A DNA stretch of 64,000 bases from the NCBI RefSeq assembly GCF_024124545.1, contig NZ_JAMXSF010000018.1:62001-126000 (forward strand), in the 5' to 3' direction. The DNA is from Pseudoalteromonas sp. XMcav2-N. Its GTDB lineage: Bacteria; Pseudomonadota; Gammaproteobacteria; Enterobacterales; Alteromonadaceae. The position numbers were made by a program, and so were the translations under genes. Below the pieces are notes generated by a model, which saw only the letters and a program-made list of their open reading frames with translations, searched no databases and was not told the DNA's origin. The stretch's first letter is position 1; each line of letters starts with the position of its first letter. Positions 18,248-27,153 of the stretch are shown here, in pieces.

Positions 18248-19081
18248 ATGTTGGTTGAAATGGCAATTGCTGATGCATACGGTGCCGGGTTTGAGTTTGT
18301 TGCACAAGATATTATCCGGACACACAATGATCTTAGCGGCTACCGGGCACATGCATTATCTGGCGAGTTAGCCTGCTACACTGACGACACACAGATGTCT
18401 TTGGCATTGGCTGAGCTGATGCTAAGTGATAAACCCTGGGATAGTGAAACGATTGCCGCTGCCTTTTACTATACGTACCACAGGGATCCGGTTCATGGCT
18501 ATGCCAAGCGATTGCAGCAGGCTTTTGCCGAGGCGCCTAATGCACAAGCGTTTGCCAGACTGGTTAAGAGCGATAGCTTTGGCAATGGCGCTATGATGCG
18601 TGTTCTGCCTTTGGGTTATCTGGTTGACGAGCAAAAAATTATGAGCAGAGCTGAGCAGCAGGCCCGAGTAACACACGACCACGATATTGCGGTTAACGCT
18701 GCCAGGTGTATTGCTCTGGCCACTCATGCGGGCTTATATAAAAAGGCAACTCTGAATACTTTGCCAGATTATCTTACTGATTTCGGTTGTGTGTTTGATG
18801 CTCACTGGGAAGGGCCTGTGCGCGCTATTTCAGAGGATACGCTGAGCGCGGTTTTGATGGTGCTGAGCCAGTCGCACAGTTTGAGTGACATACTCGAACT
18901 ATCAGTAAACTTAGGCGGCGACACAGACAGTGTAGCGGCAATCAGTTGTGGTATAGCAAGTTGCTATGACGAGGTCGAAAAAGATCTGCCTCAGATATTA
19001 ATTGCTCAGTTTGATCATCCCCATTACGGCCTGGAGTATTTGGCCAATATTGATTTACGTCTTGAAGACTTGAAGCGATGA
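18248..19081 (+). CDS. ADP-ribosylglycohydrolase family protein (DraG-like)
   Basis: A 277-residue protein. The family signature sites are visible: YTDDTQMSLALAE near residue 40 (metal-binding TDD), FGNGAMMRVLPLG near 115, THDH near 140 and GGDTDSVAAI near 225 (second metal site). Members remove ADP-ribose from arginine or other residues using two divalent metal ions. The N-terminus is short (MLVEMAIADAYGAGFEF) but retains the usual GAGFE segment. The ribosome site AAGGA lies before ATG 18248. No ADP-ribosyltransferase gene is visible nearby, so the substrate is unknown. The frameshifted gene upstream may have been a partner. Confidence 0.88.
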   Translation: MLVEMAIADAYGAGFEFVAQDIIRTHNDLSGYRAHALSGELACYTDDTQMSLALAELMLSDKPWDSETIAAAFYYTYHRDPVHGYAKRLQQAFAEAPNAQAFARLVKSDSFGNGAMMRVLPLGYLVDEQKIMSRAEQQARVTHDHDIAVNAARCIALATHAGLYKKATLNTLPDYLTDFGCVFDAHWEGPVRAISEDTLSAVLMVLSQSHSLSDILELSVNLGGDTDSVAAISCGIASCYDEVEKDLPQILIAQFDHPHYGLEYLANIDLRLEDLKR

Positions 19082-19391
19082 GTTTAATGGAGTAGAAGAA
19101 AAATAACATCGCCTTTCTGGCTAATGGGTTGTATTGAGAGGGAACATAGTATAAGGCTGTTTCATTTTGAATCAGTTTCTCTTTTCTGAAGCGACACTTC
19201 CGTCACATACCAGCGCTGATGGGATTACAACATGACAAATCGATTTGTTCGACAGTATCCTACAAGGATATAGAGAACCCACATCAGGTGATCTGTCATT
19301 AGCATTATGGAATAAAACCTTGCTCTATCTTGTTATTATATCCAGCCAATTTTTAGCAGGCGGTGTTTAGCCCTATGAAATACAGTTTCTC
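19082..19391. other. Intergenic region, nothing recognised
   Basis: 310 bases between convergent genes. I see no open frame, repeat copy or convincing terminator hairpin. Confidence 0.4.
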
Positions 19392-20120
19392 CTACTCAAA
19401 AAGCGCCTTTCGATATAAGGGCGTATCAATCAGTTGCTGGTAGGCGATGCGAAGCCGAGCTACCAGCTCCGGATCCGTGGCTAAGCTGACAGCCAAATAT
19501 CCCCTGATACTAAGCGGTTCAATATCCAGCACATAGCGAAAGTGGTTGTCTGGTAAATTCATTGCCTGCGCTATGGCGCTGATATAGCGTGGGTCGTCCA
19601 CCACCAGATCGACTTTATTGGCCGCCAGTAAGTGGTAGGACTGTTGAATATCTGCGGTCTCTATGAATTCAAACCCCAGAGTCTGCAATACCTGGGCAGC
19701 CACGTCCTCTCTTTGTACGGCAAGCCGATATTGTTTAGCGTCCATCAGCGACTCGATGTGGATTTTCTGAGGAGGCTGATTCGTTACAAAGCCGAGGTTA
19801 AACAGCGCCACGGGGCCAATCCAGTGAAACAACGCTTCTCGCTGTGGGGTTTTTGCCATGCTGTAGATTAGGGTGTTGGGCTTATCTTTTGCAGTATTCA
19901 AAGCGCGCGCCCAGGGGTACATGTAAAAATCGCCCTCCAGTGCAGCCGTGTCCAGAATGGCTTTAACCAGCTCGGTGCTTACACCGTCAACCTGATCGTT
20001 GACCCAGGTTTGGTTGGGTGGGGATAACTCCGTGACTACGGTGAACTTAGCCCAGCAGTGAAAGCTACTCAGGAATAGGATTAGCGTCAGGGTAACGACT
20101 GTTTTTACCATCAAAAACAT
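19392..20120 (-). CDS. Orphan periplasmic solute-binding protein, bac_3 family
   Basis: A 242-residue protein with a signal peptide ending near HCWAKF. The mature part fits the family 3 binding-protein fold: FTVVTELSPPNQTW at the first strand, DGVSTELVKAIL, then MYPWARALNTAKDKPNTLIY and a late VDLVVDDPRY segment. The PWARA-x10-NT-IYS-x3-TP block closely matches the protein at 50645, so the two are paralogues. No transporter subunits are nearby. Starts at 20120 and 20111 are both possible. It is divergent from the prp regulator, but the TTGTC operators lie closer to the regulator. Confidence 0.75.
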   Translation of the reverse strand: MFLMVKTVVTLTLILFLSSFHCWAKFTVVTELSPPNQTWVNDQVDGVSTELVKAILDTAALEGDFYMYPWARALNTAKDKPNTLIYSMAKTPQREALFHWIGPVALFNLGFVTNQPPQKIHIESLMDAKQYRLAVQREDVAAQVLQTLGFEFIETADIQQSYHLLAANKVDLVVDDPRYISAIAQAMNLPDNHFRYVLDIEPLSIRGYLAVSLATDPELVARLRIAYQQLIDTPLYRKALFE

Positions 20121-20258
20121 ACCTTTTAATCTACATACGGATAAAAGTGTAGCAGGGTCAGGTTATCTTGCCCTTATTATTCAAGGTGTCAGATTCAAGA
20201 TGTCAGCCAGTTTAGTGCTAATTAACCATAAATCTCGTGAATACCCTCTATATTGCAA

Positions 20259-20270
20259 ATTGTCGACAAT
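20259..20270 (+). promoter_or_regulatory. GntR-type operator, site 1
   Basis: A perfect 12-base palindrome ATTGTCGACAAT, about 83 bases before the regulator start. It fits the general TTGT-x2-ACAA form bound by FCD-type GntR regulators. The same core recurs at 20313 and 20467. Confidence 0.6.
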
Positions 20271-20312
20271 CCGGCTCGGATTAGGTTGACGTATACGTAA
20301 AGCAGCACTATA

Positions 20313-20322
20313 TTGTCTACAA
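20313..20322 (+). promoter_or_regulatory. GntR-type operator, site 2
   Basis: TTGTCTACAA, one base different from the core at 20260 and 20467. It lies 30 bases before the regulator start, where it would overlap the promoter and allow autoregulation. Confidence 0.6.
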
Positions 20323-20352
20323 CTTTTAACAAGACCGGAAGGCAAAGACATA

Positions 20353-21024
20353 ATGAGCTTTATGCATGAAAGTGCCGTAACTGCTTCTGATAAAGCATTT
20401 TTCCGGCTTAGAAAAGAGATTGTTGAAGGTGATATTCCGGCTGGCTCTAAGTTAAGCGAAATGGAATTGTCGACAAAGTATGAGGTAAGCCGAGCGGTTG
20501 TTCGTGAGGCAATAAACCGCCTTGAGGCCTGTCATTTGGTTGAACGTCGTCCGAATGTGGGGGCCAGAGTGGTCTCGCTGAGCGAAGAAGGCCTGATGGA
20601 GTTGTATCAGGTGCGCGAAGCCCTCGAAGGCATGGCTGCACGTCTGGCAGCGCAACACATGCCAGATGAAGAAATTGCTAAACTCAATAGCCTGTTGAAC
20701 GAGCAGTTCGACGAAGTCAAAGGCGGCGAATCTTATTATCAGGAAGCGGGCGACCTGGACTTTCATTACCGCATTATTGTCGGCAGTCAGAATCAGCAGC
20801 TTATTGCTATGTTGAGCAATGGTATTTATCACCTGGCGCGAATGTATCGTGTGCAACTCGGCATGGCCGGGCCACGCGTTACAACGGCCTACGACGAACA
20901 CAAACACATAGTGCGTGCCATCGCAAATCGGGATGCCGAGTTGGCAGAAATGCTGATGCGCCGCCATATTCAATATTCTAAAAATAATATTGCCACCAAG
21001 TTAACCAAACAGCACCAGTCATAA
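20353..21024 (+). CDS. GntR/FadR-family regulator of the propionate operon
   Basis: A 223-residue protein. The N-terminal winged helix-turn-helix (about 12-80) has LREIV-like and SKLSEMELSTKYEVSRAVVREAI segments, and the C-terminal FCD ligand domain (about 85-215) has ALEGMAARLAA, DFHYRIIVGS and DEHKHIVRAI. The FCD metal/ligand residues D, H, H and H are present. It precedes prpB by 16 bases on the same strand, so it very likely controls the 2-methylcitrate genes in response to a pathway metabolite. ATG 20353 has GGAAGG upstream. The palindromes before and inside the gene suggest autoregulation. I leave the symbol blank because prpR usually names an unrelated sigma-54 activator. Confidence 0.9.
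   Translation: MSFMHESAVTASDKAFFRLRKEIVEGDIPAGSKLSEMELSTKYEVSRAVVREAINRLEACHLVERRPNVGARVVSLSEEGLMELYQVREALEGMAARLAAQHMPDEEIAKLNSLLNEQFDEVKGGESYYQEAGDLDFHYRIIVGSQNQQLIAMLSNGIYHLARMYRVQLGMAGPRVTTAYDEHKHIVRAIANRDAELAEMLMRRHIQYSKNNIATKLTKQHQS
20467..20476 (+). promoter_or_regulatory. GntR-type operator, site 3 (inside the regulator gene)
   Basis: TTGTCGACAA, identical to the core of site 1, located within codons of the regulator's own DNA-binding domain. The centre lies about 207 bases from site 1, compatible with looping or a roadblock. Chance occurrence is possible. Confidence 0.4.
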
Positions 21025-21040
21025 TCGGGGAGACACACTT

Positions 21041-21934
21041 ATGAGTACAGGGATCATCAGCGCAGGTAAGAGATTTCGTGACGCGCTAAAAGCCAATCAG
21101 CCACTACAGATCGTGGGTACCATCAATGCCTACAGCGCCATTATGGCGAAAAAAATCGGTCACCAGGCTATCTATCTGTCTGGCGGCGGTGTTGCGAATG
21201 CCTCTTATGGTTTACCGGACTTGGGCATTACTTCTTTGAACGATGTAATTGCAGATGTTCAGCGTATTACGTCTGCCTGTGACTTGCCTCTGATGGTCGA
21301 TATCGACACGGGCTGGGGCGGTGCATTTAACATTGCTAAAACTATCCAGGAAATGCAAAAAGCGGGTGCCGCTGCCGTGCATATGGAAGATCAGGTTGCG
21401 CAAAAGCGCTGTGGTCACCGTCCTAACAAAGAGATTGTATCGACAGACGAAATGGTTGACCGCATCAAAGCGGCTGTAGATGCGCGTACTGATCCAGACT
21501 TCTTCATTATGGCTCGTACCGACGCGTTCGCGCAGGAAGGTCTCAAAGCAGCTATTGAGCGTGCAAAAGCCTATGTTGCAGCCGGTGCAGACGGTATTTT
21601 CGCAGAAGCTGTGCAGACAGAAGAACATTATCGTGCATTTGCCGAAGCGCTGGATGTGCCTATTCTGGCGAATATCACCGAGTTCGGTAAAACAGAGCTG
21701 TGGAACAAAAAAGAGTTGGGTGAGTGGGGCGTCGATATGGTGCTTTACCCTCTGAGTGCATTCCGGGCAATGAACAAAGCCGCAGAAATGGTGTATCAAT
21801 CAATTTTAGAAAACGGCGATCAGAAAGCCGTCATCGATAGCATGCAAACTCGTATGGACTTGTATGATTATCTTGGCTACCACGAGTATGAGCAAAAGCT
21901 CGACGCATTGTTTGCGCAAGGTAAGAACAAATAA
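21041..21934 (+). CDS. prpB: 2-methylisocitrate lyase
   Basis: A 297-residue member of the isocitrate lyase/PEP mutase superfamily. Signatures are YLSGGGVANASYGLPDLG near the start, DIDTGWGG, MEDQVAQKRCGHRPNK (the catalytic-loop Cys in KRCGHR) and ARTDAFAQEGL. It splits 2-methylisocitrate into pyruvate and succinate, the last step of the 2-methylcitrate cycle, in the cytoplasm with magnesium. It starts with ATG after GGGGAGA and lies 16 bases after the regulator. Placement with prpC, acnD and prpF confirms the role. Confidence 0.97.
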   Translation: MSTGIISAGKRFRDALKANQPLQIVGTINAYSAIMAKKIGHQAIYLSGGGVANASYGLPDLGITSLNDVIADVQRITSACDLPLMVDIDTGWGGAFNIAKTIQEMQKAGAAAVHMEDQVAQKRCGHRPNKEIVSTDEMVDRIKAAVDARTDPDFFIMARTDAFAQEGLKAAIERAKAYVAAGADGIFAEAVQTEEHYRAFAEALDVPILANITEFGKTELWNKKELGEWGVDMVLYPLSAFRAMNKAAEMVYQSILENGDQKAVIDSMQTRMDLYDYLGYHEYEQKLDALFAQGKNK

Positions 21935-21951
21935 ACAGTTTAAAGGATAAA

Positions 21952-21980
21952 GATAAAGCCGCGTTCCTGCGGCTTTTATC
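21952..21980 (+). other. Hairpin between prpB and prpC
   Basis: AAAGCCGC at 21955-21962 pairs with GCGGCTTT at 21969-21976 over a 6-base loop, followed by TATC. It looks like a weak terminator or mRNA-stabilising hairpin inside the operon. Confidence 0.55.
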
Positions 21981-22022
21981 ACAATGAAATTAACCAGCAG
22001 GTAAAATTCAGGAGACAACAAA

Positions 22023-23144
22023 ATGGCTAAAGTATTAAGCGGTGCAGGCCTTCGCGGTCAGGTTGCAGGTAAAACGGCACTTTCAACAGTCGGTGTATCG
22101 GGCTCAGGTCTGACTTATCGTGGATACGACGTAAAAGACCTGGCTGAACACTGTCAGTTTGAGGAAGTCGCATATCTGATCCTAAAAGGTAAATTGCCTA
22201 ACCAGCAGGAGCTGGACAGCTACAAGGCACTGCTAAAATCTCAGCGCGGCCTGCCACAGGCACTAAAAGAGGTGTTGGAGCGCATTCCGGCCGATGCACA
22301 CCCAATGGACGTATTACGCACCGGTTGTTCTATGCTGGGTAATCTCGAAGGTGAGCACGACTTTGAACAACAGCAGGCCATCACAGATCGTATGCTGGCG
22401 TGTTTCCCAAGCATCATCTGTTACTGGTATCGCTTTAGCCATGATGGTGTACGTGTTGATGTTGAAACCGATGACGATTCAATCGGCGCACACTTCCTGC
22501 ACATGTTGCATGGTGAAAAGCCAAGCGAGTTGCATGAGCGTGTAATGCACGTTTCACTTATTCTGTATGCTGAGCATGAGTTTAACGCCTCTACCTTCAC
22601 TGCACGTGTGTGTGCTTCTACGCTGTCTGACATGCATTCATGTATCACAGGTGCCATCGGCTCGCTGCGTGGTCCTCTGCACGGTGGTGCCAATGAAGCG
22701 GCCATGGAAATGATTGAGCGTTTTGAGTCGGCCGATCATGCTGAGCAGGAAATGATGGGCATGCTGGAGCGCAAAGAAAAGATCATGGGCTTTGGTCACG
22801 CAATCTACTCTGAGTCTGATCCGCGTAACGAAATCATCAAAGGCTGGTCTGAAAAGCTGGCTGCTGATGTGGGTGATACCGTACTTTATCCGGTTTCTGT
22901 GCGTTGCGAAGCGGTTATGTGGCGCGAGAAGAAGCTGTTCTGTAATGCAGATTTCTTCCACGCATCGGCTTATCACTTTATGAAGATCCCAACTAAGCTG
23001 TTCACGCCTATCTTCGTGATGTCGCGTTTGACTGGTTGGGCAGGTCACGTGATGGAGCAAAGAGCAGACAACCGTATCATCCGTCCGTCAGCGGAATATA
23101 CAGGCGAGGAACTGCGTCCGGTTCCTGCTATGTCTGAGCGTTAA
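22023..23144 (+). CDS. prpC: 2-methylcitrate synthase
   Basis: A 373-residue citrate synthase family enzyme. It has GLTYRGYDVKDLAEHC near the N-terminus, GPLHGGANEAAMEM with a catalytic His, MGFGHAIYSESDPRN with the second His, and FTPIFVMSRLTGWAGHVMEQ at the C-terminal end. It condenses propionyl-CoA with oxaloacetate to give 2-methylcitrate. The length is typical of PrpC rather than of the longer GltA. It starts at ATG 22023 with CAGGAGACA upstream. Its position between prpB and acnD fixes the assignment. Confidence 0.96.
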   Translation: MAKVLSGAGLRGQVAGKTALSTVGVSGSGLTYRGYDVKDLAEHCQFEEVAYLILKGKLPNQQELDSYKALLKSQRGLPQALKEVLERIPADAHPMDVLRTGCSMLGNLEGEHDFEQQQAITDRMLACFPSIICYWYRFSHDGVRVDVETDDDSIGAHFLHMLHGEKPSELHERVMHVSLILYAEHEFNASTFTARVCASTLSDMHSCITGAIGSLRGPLHGGANEAAMEMIERFESADHAEQEMMGMLERKEKIMGFGHAIYSESDPRNEIIKGWSEKLAADVGDTVLYPVSVRCEAVMWREKKLFCNADFFHASAYHFMKIPTKLFTPIFVMSRLTGWAGHVMEQRADNRIIRPSAEYTGEELRPVPAMSER

Positions 23145-23241
23145 TACCTGAACGTCCACAACGTCACTGTATGGCACAGATCACCGACAATAATGATAAA
23201 GATCTGTGCCGTTGAGCCAATGAGCAATCCTGGAAGTAGTT

Positions 23242-25830
23242 ATGAACAGCCAATTTCGTAAAAAATTACCTGACTCTTCGCTGTGTTATTACGACACGCG
23301 CGAAGCGGTCGAAGCCATCAAGCCCGGTGCGTATGATGGCTTACCTTATACCTCTAAAGTCCTGGCAGAAAACCTGGTGCGCCGCGCCGAGCCTGAAAAA
23401 CTCTACGATTATCTGAGCCAAATTATCGAGCGTCGTCGCGACTTAGATTTCCCCTGGTTTCCGGCACGTGTGGTCTGTCATGATATTTTAGGCCAGACGG
23501 CGCTGGTAGACCTTGCCGGTTTGCGTGATGCCATTGCCGAAAAAGGCGGTGATCCTGCCAAAGTAAACCCGGTGGTGCCAACTCAGCTGATCGTTGATCA
23601 CAGCCTGGCAGTAGAGCACGCCGGTTATGAAGAAAACGCCTTTGAGAAAAACCGGGCGATTGAAGACCGCCGTAACGACGACCGCTTCCACTTTATTAAC
23701 TGGACCAAAACAGCGTTTAAAAACGTTGATGTGATCCCGCCGGGCAATGGTATTTTGCACCAGATCAATCTGGAGAAAATGTCGCCGGTTATCCAGGCGC
23801 GCGATGGCGTGGCATTCCCGGATACCCTGGTTGGAACCGACAGCCATACCCCGCATGTTGATGCACTGGGCGTAATTGCTGTGGGTGTAGGGGGTCTTGA
23901 AGCGGAAAGCGTGATGCTGGGTCGTGCTTCTTATATGCGCCTGCCGGATATCGTGGGTGTGGAGCTGGTCGGCAAACGTCAGCCGGGGATCACCGCCACG
24001 GACATAGTGCTGGCCATCACGGAATTTTTACGTCAGGAACGCGTGGTTTCTTCGTACCTTGAGTTCTTCGGCGAGGGCTGCGAGGGCTTGTCTTTAGGTG
24101 ACCGGGCAACCATTTCGAACATGACACCTGAGTATGGCGCCACGGCTGCCATGTTCTATATCGACCAGCAAACCATTGATTATCTCCGCCTGACCGGTCG
24201 TGATGACGAGCAAATCAAGCTGGTTGAGCAATATGCCAAGCACACTGGTTTGTGGGCCGATGCCATGACAGGCGCTCAGTACGAGCGTGTGCTGAAATTT
24301 GATTTATCTTCGGTTGGCCGTAACCTGGCCGGTCCGTCAAACCCGCATCGCCGTGTTGCAACGGCAGACCTGGCCAAGCAAGGCATTGTGGCTGATTATG
24401 AGCAGCGTGAGGGCGAAATGCCAGACGGTGCGGTGATCATCGCAGCCATTACCAGCTGTACCAACACCAGTAACCCGCGAAACGTGGTGGCAGCCGGTTT
24501 GCTGGCACGTAATGCCAACAAACTGGGCCTGAGCCGCAAGCCGTGGGTAAAAACCTCATTTGCGCCGGGTTCCAAAGCCGTGCGTTCATATATGGAAGAA
24601 GCGCAGTTGTTGCCTGAGCTTGAGCAACTGGGCTTTGGTATCGTGGCATTTGCCTGTACCACCTGTAACGGCATGAGTGGGGCACTGGATCCAAAAATTC
24701 AGCAAGAAGTGATCGACCGCGACCTCTATGCCACGGCCGTCCTATCGGGCAACCGCAACTTTGATGGTCGTATTCACCCTTACGCCAAGCAGGCTTTCCT
24801 GGCATCACCGCCTTTGGTTGTGGCATATGCCATTGCCGGATCAGTACGTTTTGATATCGAAAATGGCGTGCTGGGTCAAGACCAGGCTGGCAACCCGGTC
24901 ACGTTAAAAGACATCTGGCCAAGCGATGAAGAGATTGACGCAGTAATCGCACAGAGCGTGAAACCGGAGCAATTCCGTGCCGTTTACGAACCTATGTTTG
25001 ACCTGAGCGTTGACTATGGTGAAGACAACGACCCGCTCTATCAGTGGCGTGAGATGAGTACCTATATCCGCCGTCCGCCATACTGGGAAGGCGCGTTAGC
25101 AGGTGAGCGCACCATGAAAGGTATGCGACCATTGGCGATTCTGGGTGACAACATCACCACAGATCACTTGTCTCCGTCGAATGCGATTCTTGCCTCCAGT
25201 GCCGCCGGTGAGTATCTGGCGAAAATGGGTTTGCCTGAAGAAGACTTTAACTCGTATGCGACCCACCGTGGCGACCATTTAACGGCGCAACGTGCTACGT
25301 TTGCTAACCCTAAACTCCTGAATGAAATGGTGTTGGAAAATGGTGAAGTGAAGCAGGGCTCTCTGGCGCGTCTTGAGCCAGAAGGCAAAGTCACTCGCAT
25401 GTGGGAAGCCATCGAAACTTATATGGAGCGCAAACAACCGCTGATCATCGTAGCCGGTGCGGATTATGGTCAGGGTTCGTCTCGCGACTGGGCAGCCAAA
25501 GGGGTGCGTTTAGCCGGTGTAGAAGTCATTGTGGCTGAAGGCTTTGAGCGTATTCACCGTACCAATCTAATCGGAATGGGCGTGTTACCGCTGGAGTTCC
25601 AAAATGGTACAACGCGCAAAACGCTGGAGCTGGATGGTACTGAAACCTACGATGTCGAAGGGACACGTACTCCAGGCGCTACACTGAACCTGATTATCCA
25701 CCGCAGCAATGGCGTTCAGCTTGAAGTGCCTGTGTTGTGTCGTCTGGACACGGAAGAAGAAGTGTCTATTTACGAAGCCGGTGGCGTGCTACAGCGCTTT
25801 GCCAAAGACTTTCTTGAAGCAAACGCTTAA
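23242..25830 (+). CDS. acnD: Fe/S-dependent 2-methylisocitrate dehydratase AcnD
   Basis: An 862-residue aconitase-family enzyme, the length expected for AcnD. The [4Fe-4S] cysteines appear in ITSCTNTSNP and FACTTCNGMSG. Substrate-binding stretches GTDSHTPHVDALGV and GADYGQGSSRDWAAKG are present. It dehydrates 2-methylcitrate to 2-methyl-trans-aconitate, the reaction done by PrpD in enteric bacteria, and works together with the isomerase PrpF encoded next. It lies 97 bases after prpC. It is distinguished from AcnA by operon context and by the immediate pairing with prpF. Confidence 0.96.
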   Translation: MNSQFRKKLPDSSLCYYDTREAVEAIKPGAYDGLPYTSKVLAENLVRRAEPEKLYDYLSQIIERRRDLDFPWFPARVVCHDILGQTALVDLAGLRDAIAEKGGDPAKVNPVVPTQLIVDHSLAVEHAGYEENAFEKNRAIEDRRNDDRFHFINWTKTAFKNVDVIPPGNGILHQINLEKMSPVIQARDGVAFPDTLVGTDSHTPHVDALGVIAVGVGGLEAESVMLGRASYMRLPDIVGVELVGKRQPGITATDIVLAITEFLRQERVVSSYLEFFGEGCEGLSLGDRATISNMTPEYGATAAMFYIDQQTIDYLRLTGRDDEQIKLVEQYAKHTGLWADAMTGAQYERVLKFDLSSVGRNLAGPSNPHRRVATADLAKQGIVADYEQREGEMPDGAVIIAAITSCTNTSNPRNVVAAGLLARNANKLGLSRKPWVKTSFAPGSKAVRSYMEEAQLLPELEQLGFGIVAFACTTCNGMSGALDPKIQQEVIDRDLYATAVLSGNRNFDGRIHPYAKQAFLASPPLVVAYAIAGSVRFDIENGVLGQDQAGNPVTLKDIWPSDEEIDAVIAQSVKPEQFRAVYEPMFDLSVDYGEDNDPLYQWREMSTYIRRPPYWEGALAGERTMKGMRPLAILGDNITTDHLSPSNAILASSAAGEYLAKMGLPEEDFNSYATHRGDHLTAQRATFANPKLLNEMVLENGEVKQGSLARLEPEGKVTRMWEAIETYMERKQPLIIVAGADYGQGSSRDWAAKGVRLAGVEVIVAEGFERIHRTNLIGMGVLPLEFQNGTTRKTLELDGTETYDVEGTRTPGATLNLIIHRSNGVQLEVPVLCRLDTEEEVSIYEAGGVLQRFAKDFLEANA

Positions 25831-25871
25831 CCACTACGTTCTTGCTCTGCAGTAAATGCGGAGCCTGTCTG

Positions 25872-25905
25872 AGCAGAGGGCACCTGTGCGGGTGTCCACT
25901 CTGCT
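25872..25905 (+). other. Hairpin between acnD and prpF
   Basis: AGCAGAG at 25872-25878 pairs with CTCTGCT at 25899-25905, with an inner GCACC/GGTGT stem. There is no T tract. It lies just before the prpF ribosome site (AGGA), so it could affect prpF translation or mRNA stability. Confidence 0.5.
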
Positions 25906-25921
25906 ATTTAGGATGAAAACT

Positions 25922-27100
25922 ATGACTTTCAAACCTCAACTACGTGTGCCGGCGACCTATATGCGCGGTGGCACCTCCAAAGGCGTGTTCTTTAATCTCA
26001 GCGATCTGCCCGAGGCGGCACAAGTGCCGGGTGAAGCGCGCGACAGACTGCTGCTGCGAGTGATTGGCAGCCCGGACCCTTATGCCAAGCAAACCGACGG
26101 TATGGGTGGCGCGACCTCCAGCACCAGTAAAACCGTGATCCTGTCGAAAAGTGATAAAGCGGACCATGATGTCGACTATTTATTTGGCCAGGTCGCGATA
26201 GACAAACCTTTTATCGACTGGAGTGGCAATTGTGGCAATCTAACCGCAGCGGTGGGTGCGTTTGCCATTAGCAATGGCCTGGTAGATGCCAGCAGAATAC
26301 CTGAAAACGGCATTGCCGTAGTACGGATCTGGCAGGCAAACATTGAGAAAACCATTATCGCTCATGTGCCTATGGCAAATGGTGAAGTGCAGGAATGTGG
26401 CGACTTTGAACTTGATGGCGTGACTTTTCCTGCCGCCGAAGTGGTGGTGGAATTTATAGACCCAGCCGACGGCGATGCTGATATGTTCCCAAGCGGTAAT
26501 TTGGTAGACCAACTGGAAGTGCCGGATATTGGCACATTTGATGTGACTATGATCAATGCTGGGATCCCAACCTTGTTTTTCCGTGCTGAAGATCTGGGTT
26601 ACACCGGTGTGGAGCTGCAAGAAGCGATCAATGGTGACGACGCGGCGTTGGCGCGATTTGAGCAGATCCGCGCCTACGGTGCCGTAAAAATGGGTCTGAT
26701 TGACCACATTGATGAGGCTAAGGTACGTCAGCACACACCTAAAATTGCCTTTGTATGCGGACCTAAGGCTTATACTGCCTCCAGTGGCAAAGCCATCTCG
26801 CAGCAGGATATTGATCTGTCAGTTCGGGCTCTGTCTATGGGCAAGCTTCACCACGCCATGATGGGCACGGCAGCAGTGGCGATTGCTACGGCTGCTGCTA
26901 TTCCCGGAACGCTGGTGAACCTGGCTGCGGGTGGTGGCGAGCGCAACAGTGTCACCTTTGGCCATCCTTCAGGGACCCTGAAAGTGGGTGCAGAAGCTGA
27001 ACTGGCAAATGGCCGCTGGCTGGCAAAAAAAGCGGTGATGAGCCGCAGCGCCCGAGTGGTGATGGAGGGACATGTCAGAGTCCCAGAAGAACAAATTTAG
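25922..27100 (+). CDS. prpF: 2-methylaconitate cis-trans isomerase PrpF
   Basis: A 392-residue protein. ATG 25922 is preferred: AGGA is 9 bases upstream and MTFKPQLRVPATYMRGGTSKG begins there. The frame itself is open from 25856. The N-terminal RVPATYMRGGTSKGVFF, the GGATSSTSK segment, SGNCGNLTAAVGAFA and LAAGGGERNSVTFGHPSG are typical PrpF regions of the diaminopimelate-epimerase-like fold. It converts 2-methyl-trans-aconitate to the cis form so that aconitase can hydrate it, and it always accompanies AcnD. Last gene of the operon, followed by a strong terminator. No prpE or other propionyl-CoA synthetase gene lies here. Confidence 0.96.
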   Translation: MTFKPQLRVPATYMRGGTSKGVFFNLSDLPEAAQVPGEARDRLLLRVIGSPDPYAKQTDGMGGATSSTSKTVILSKSDKADHDVDYLFGQVAIDKPFIDWSGNCGNLTAAVGAFAISNGLVDASRIPENGIAVVRIWQANIEKTIIAHVPMANGEVQECGDFELDGVTFPAAEVVVEFIDPADGDADMFPSGNLVDQLEVPDIGTFDVTMINAGIPTLFFRAEDLGYTGVELQEAINGDDAALARFEQIRAYGAVKMGLIDHIDEAKVRQHTPKIAFVCGPKAYTASSGKAISQQDIDLSVRALSMGKLHHAMMGTAAVAIATAAAIPGTLVNLAAGGGERNSVTFGHPSGTLKVGAEAELANGRWLAKKAVMSRSARVVMEGHVRVPEEQI

Positions 27101-27111
27101 TGATGAAAATT

Positions 27112-27139
27112 GGCCCGGTTACTCCGGGCCTTGTTTTTT
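27112..27139 (+). terminator. Terminator of the propionate operon
   Basis: A GGCCCGG/CCGGGCC 7-base-pair stem with a 5-base loop (27112-27130), followed by TTGTTTTTT. It starts 11 bases after the prpF stop. Confidence 0.9.
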
Positions 27140-27153
27140 AAGGAACGAAAAAG

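Noticed and set aside
20452..20973. Long minus-strand frame opposite the GntR regulator
   Set aside because: Shadow of the regulator gene, which has clear domains; no ribosome site.
21212..21799. 195-codon minus-strand frame opposite prpB
   Set aside because: Antisense shadow produced by the codon use of prpB.
26240..26734. 164-codon minus-strand frame opposite prpF
   Set aside because: Shadow frame without domain pattern or start signal.
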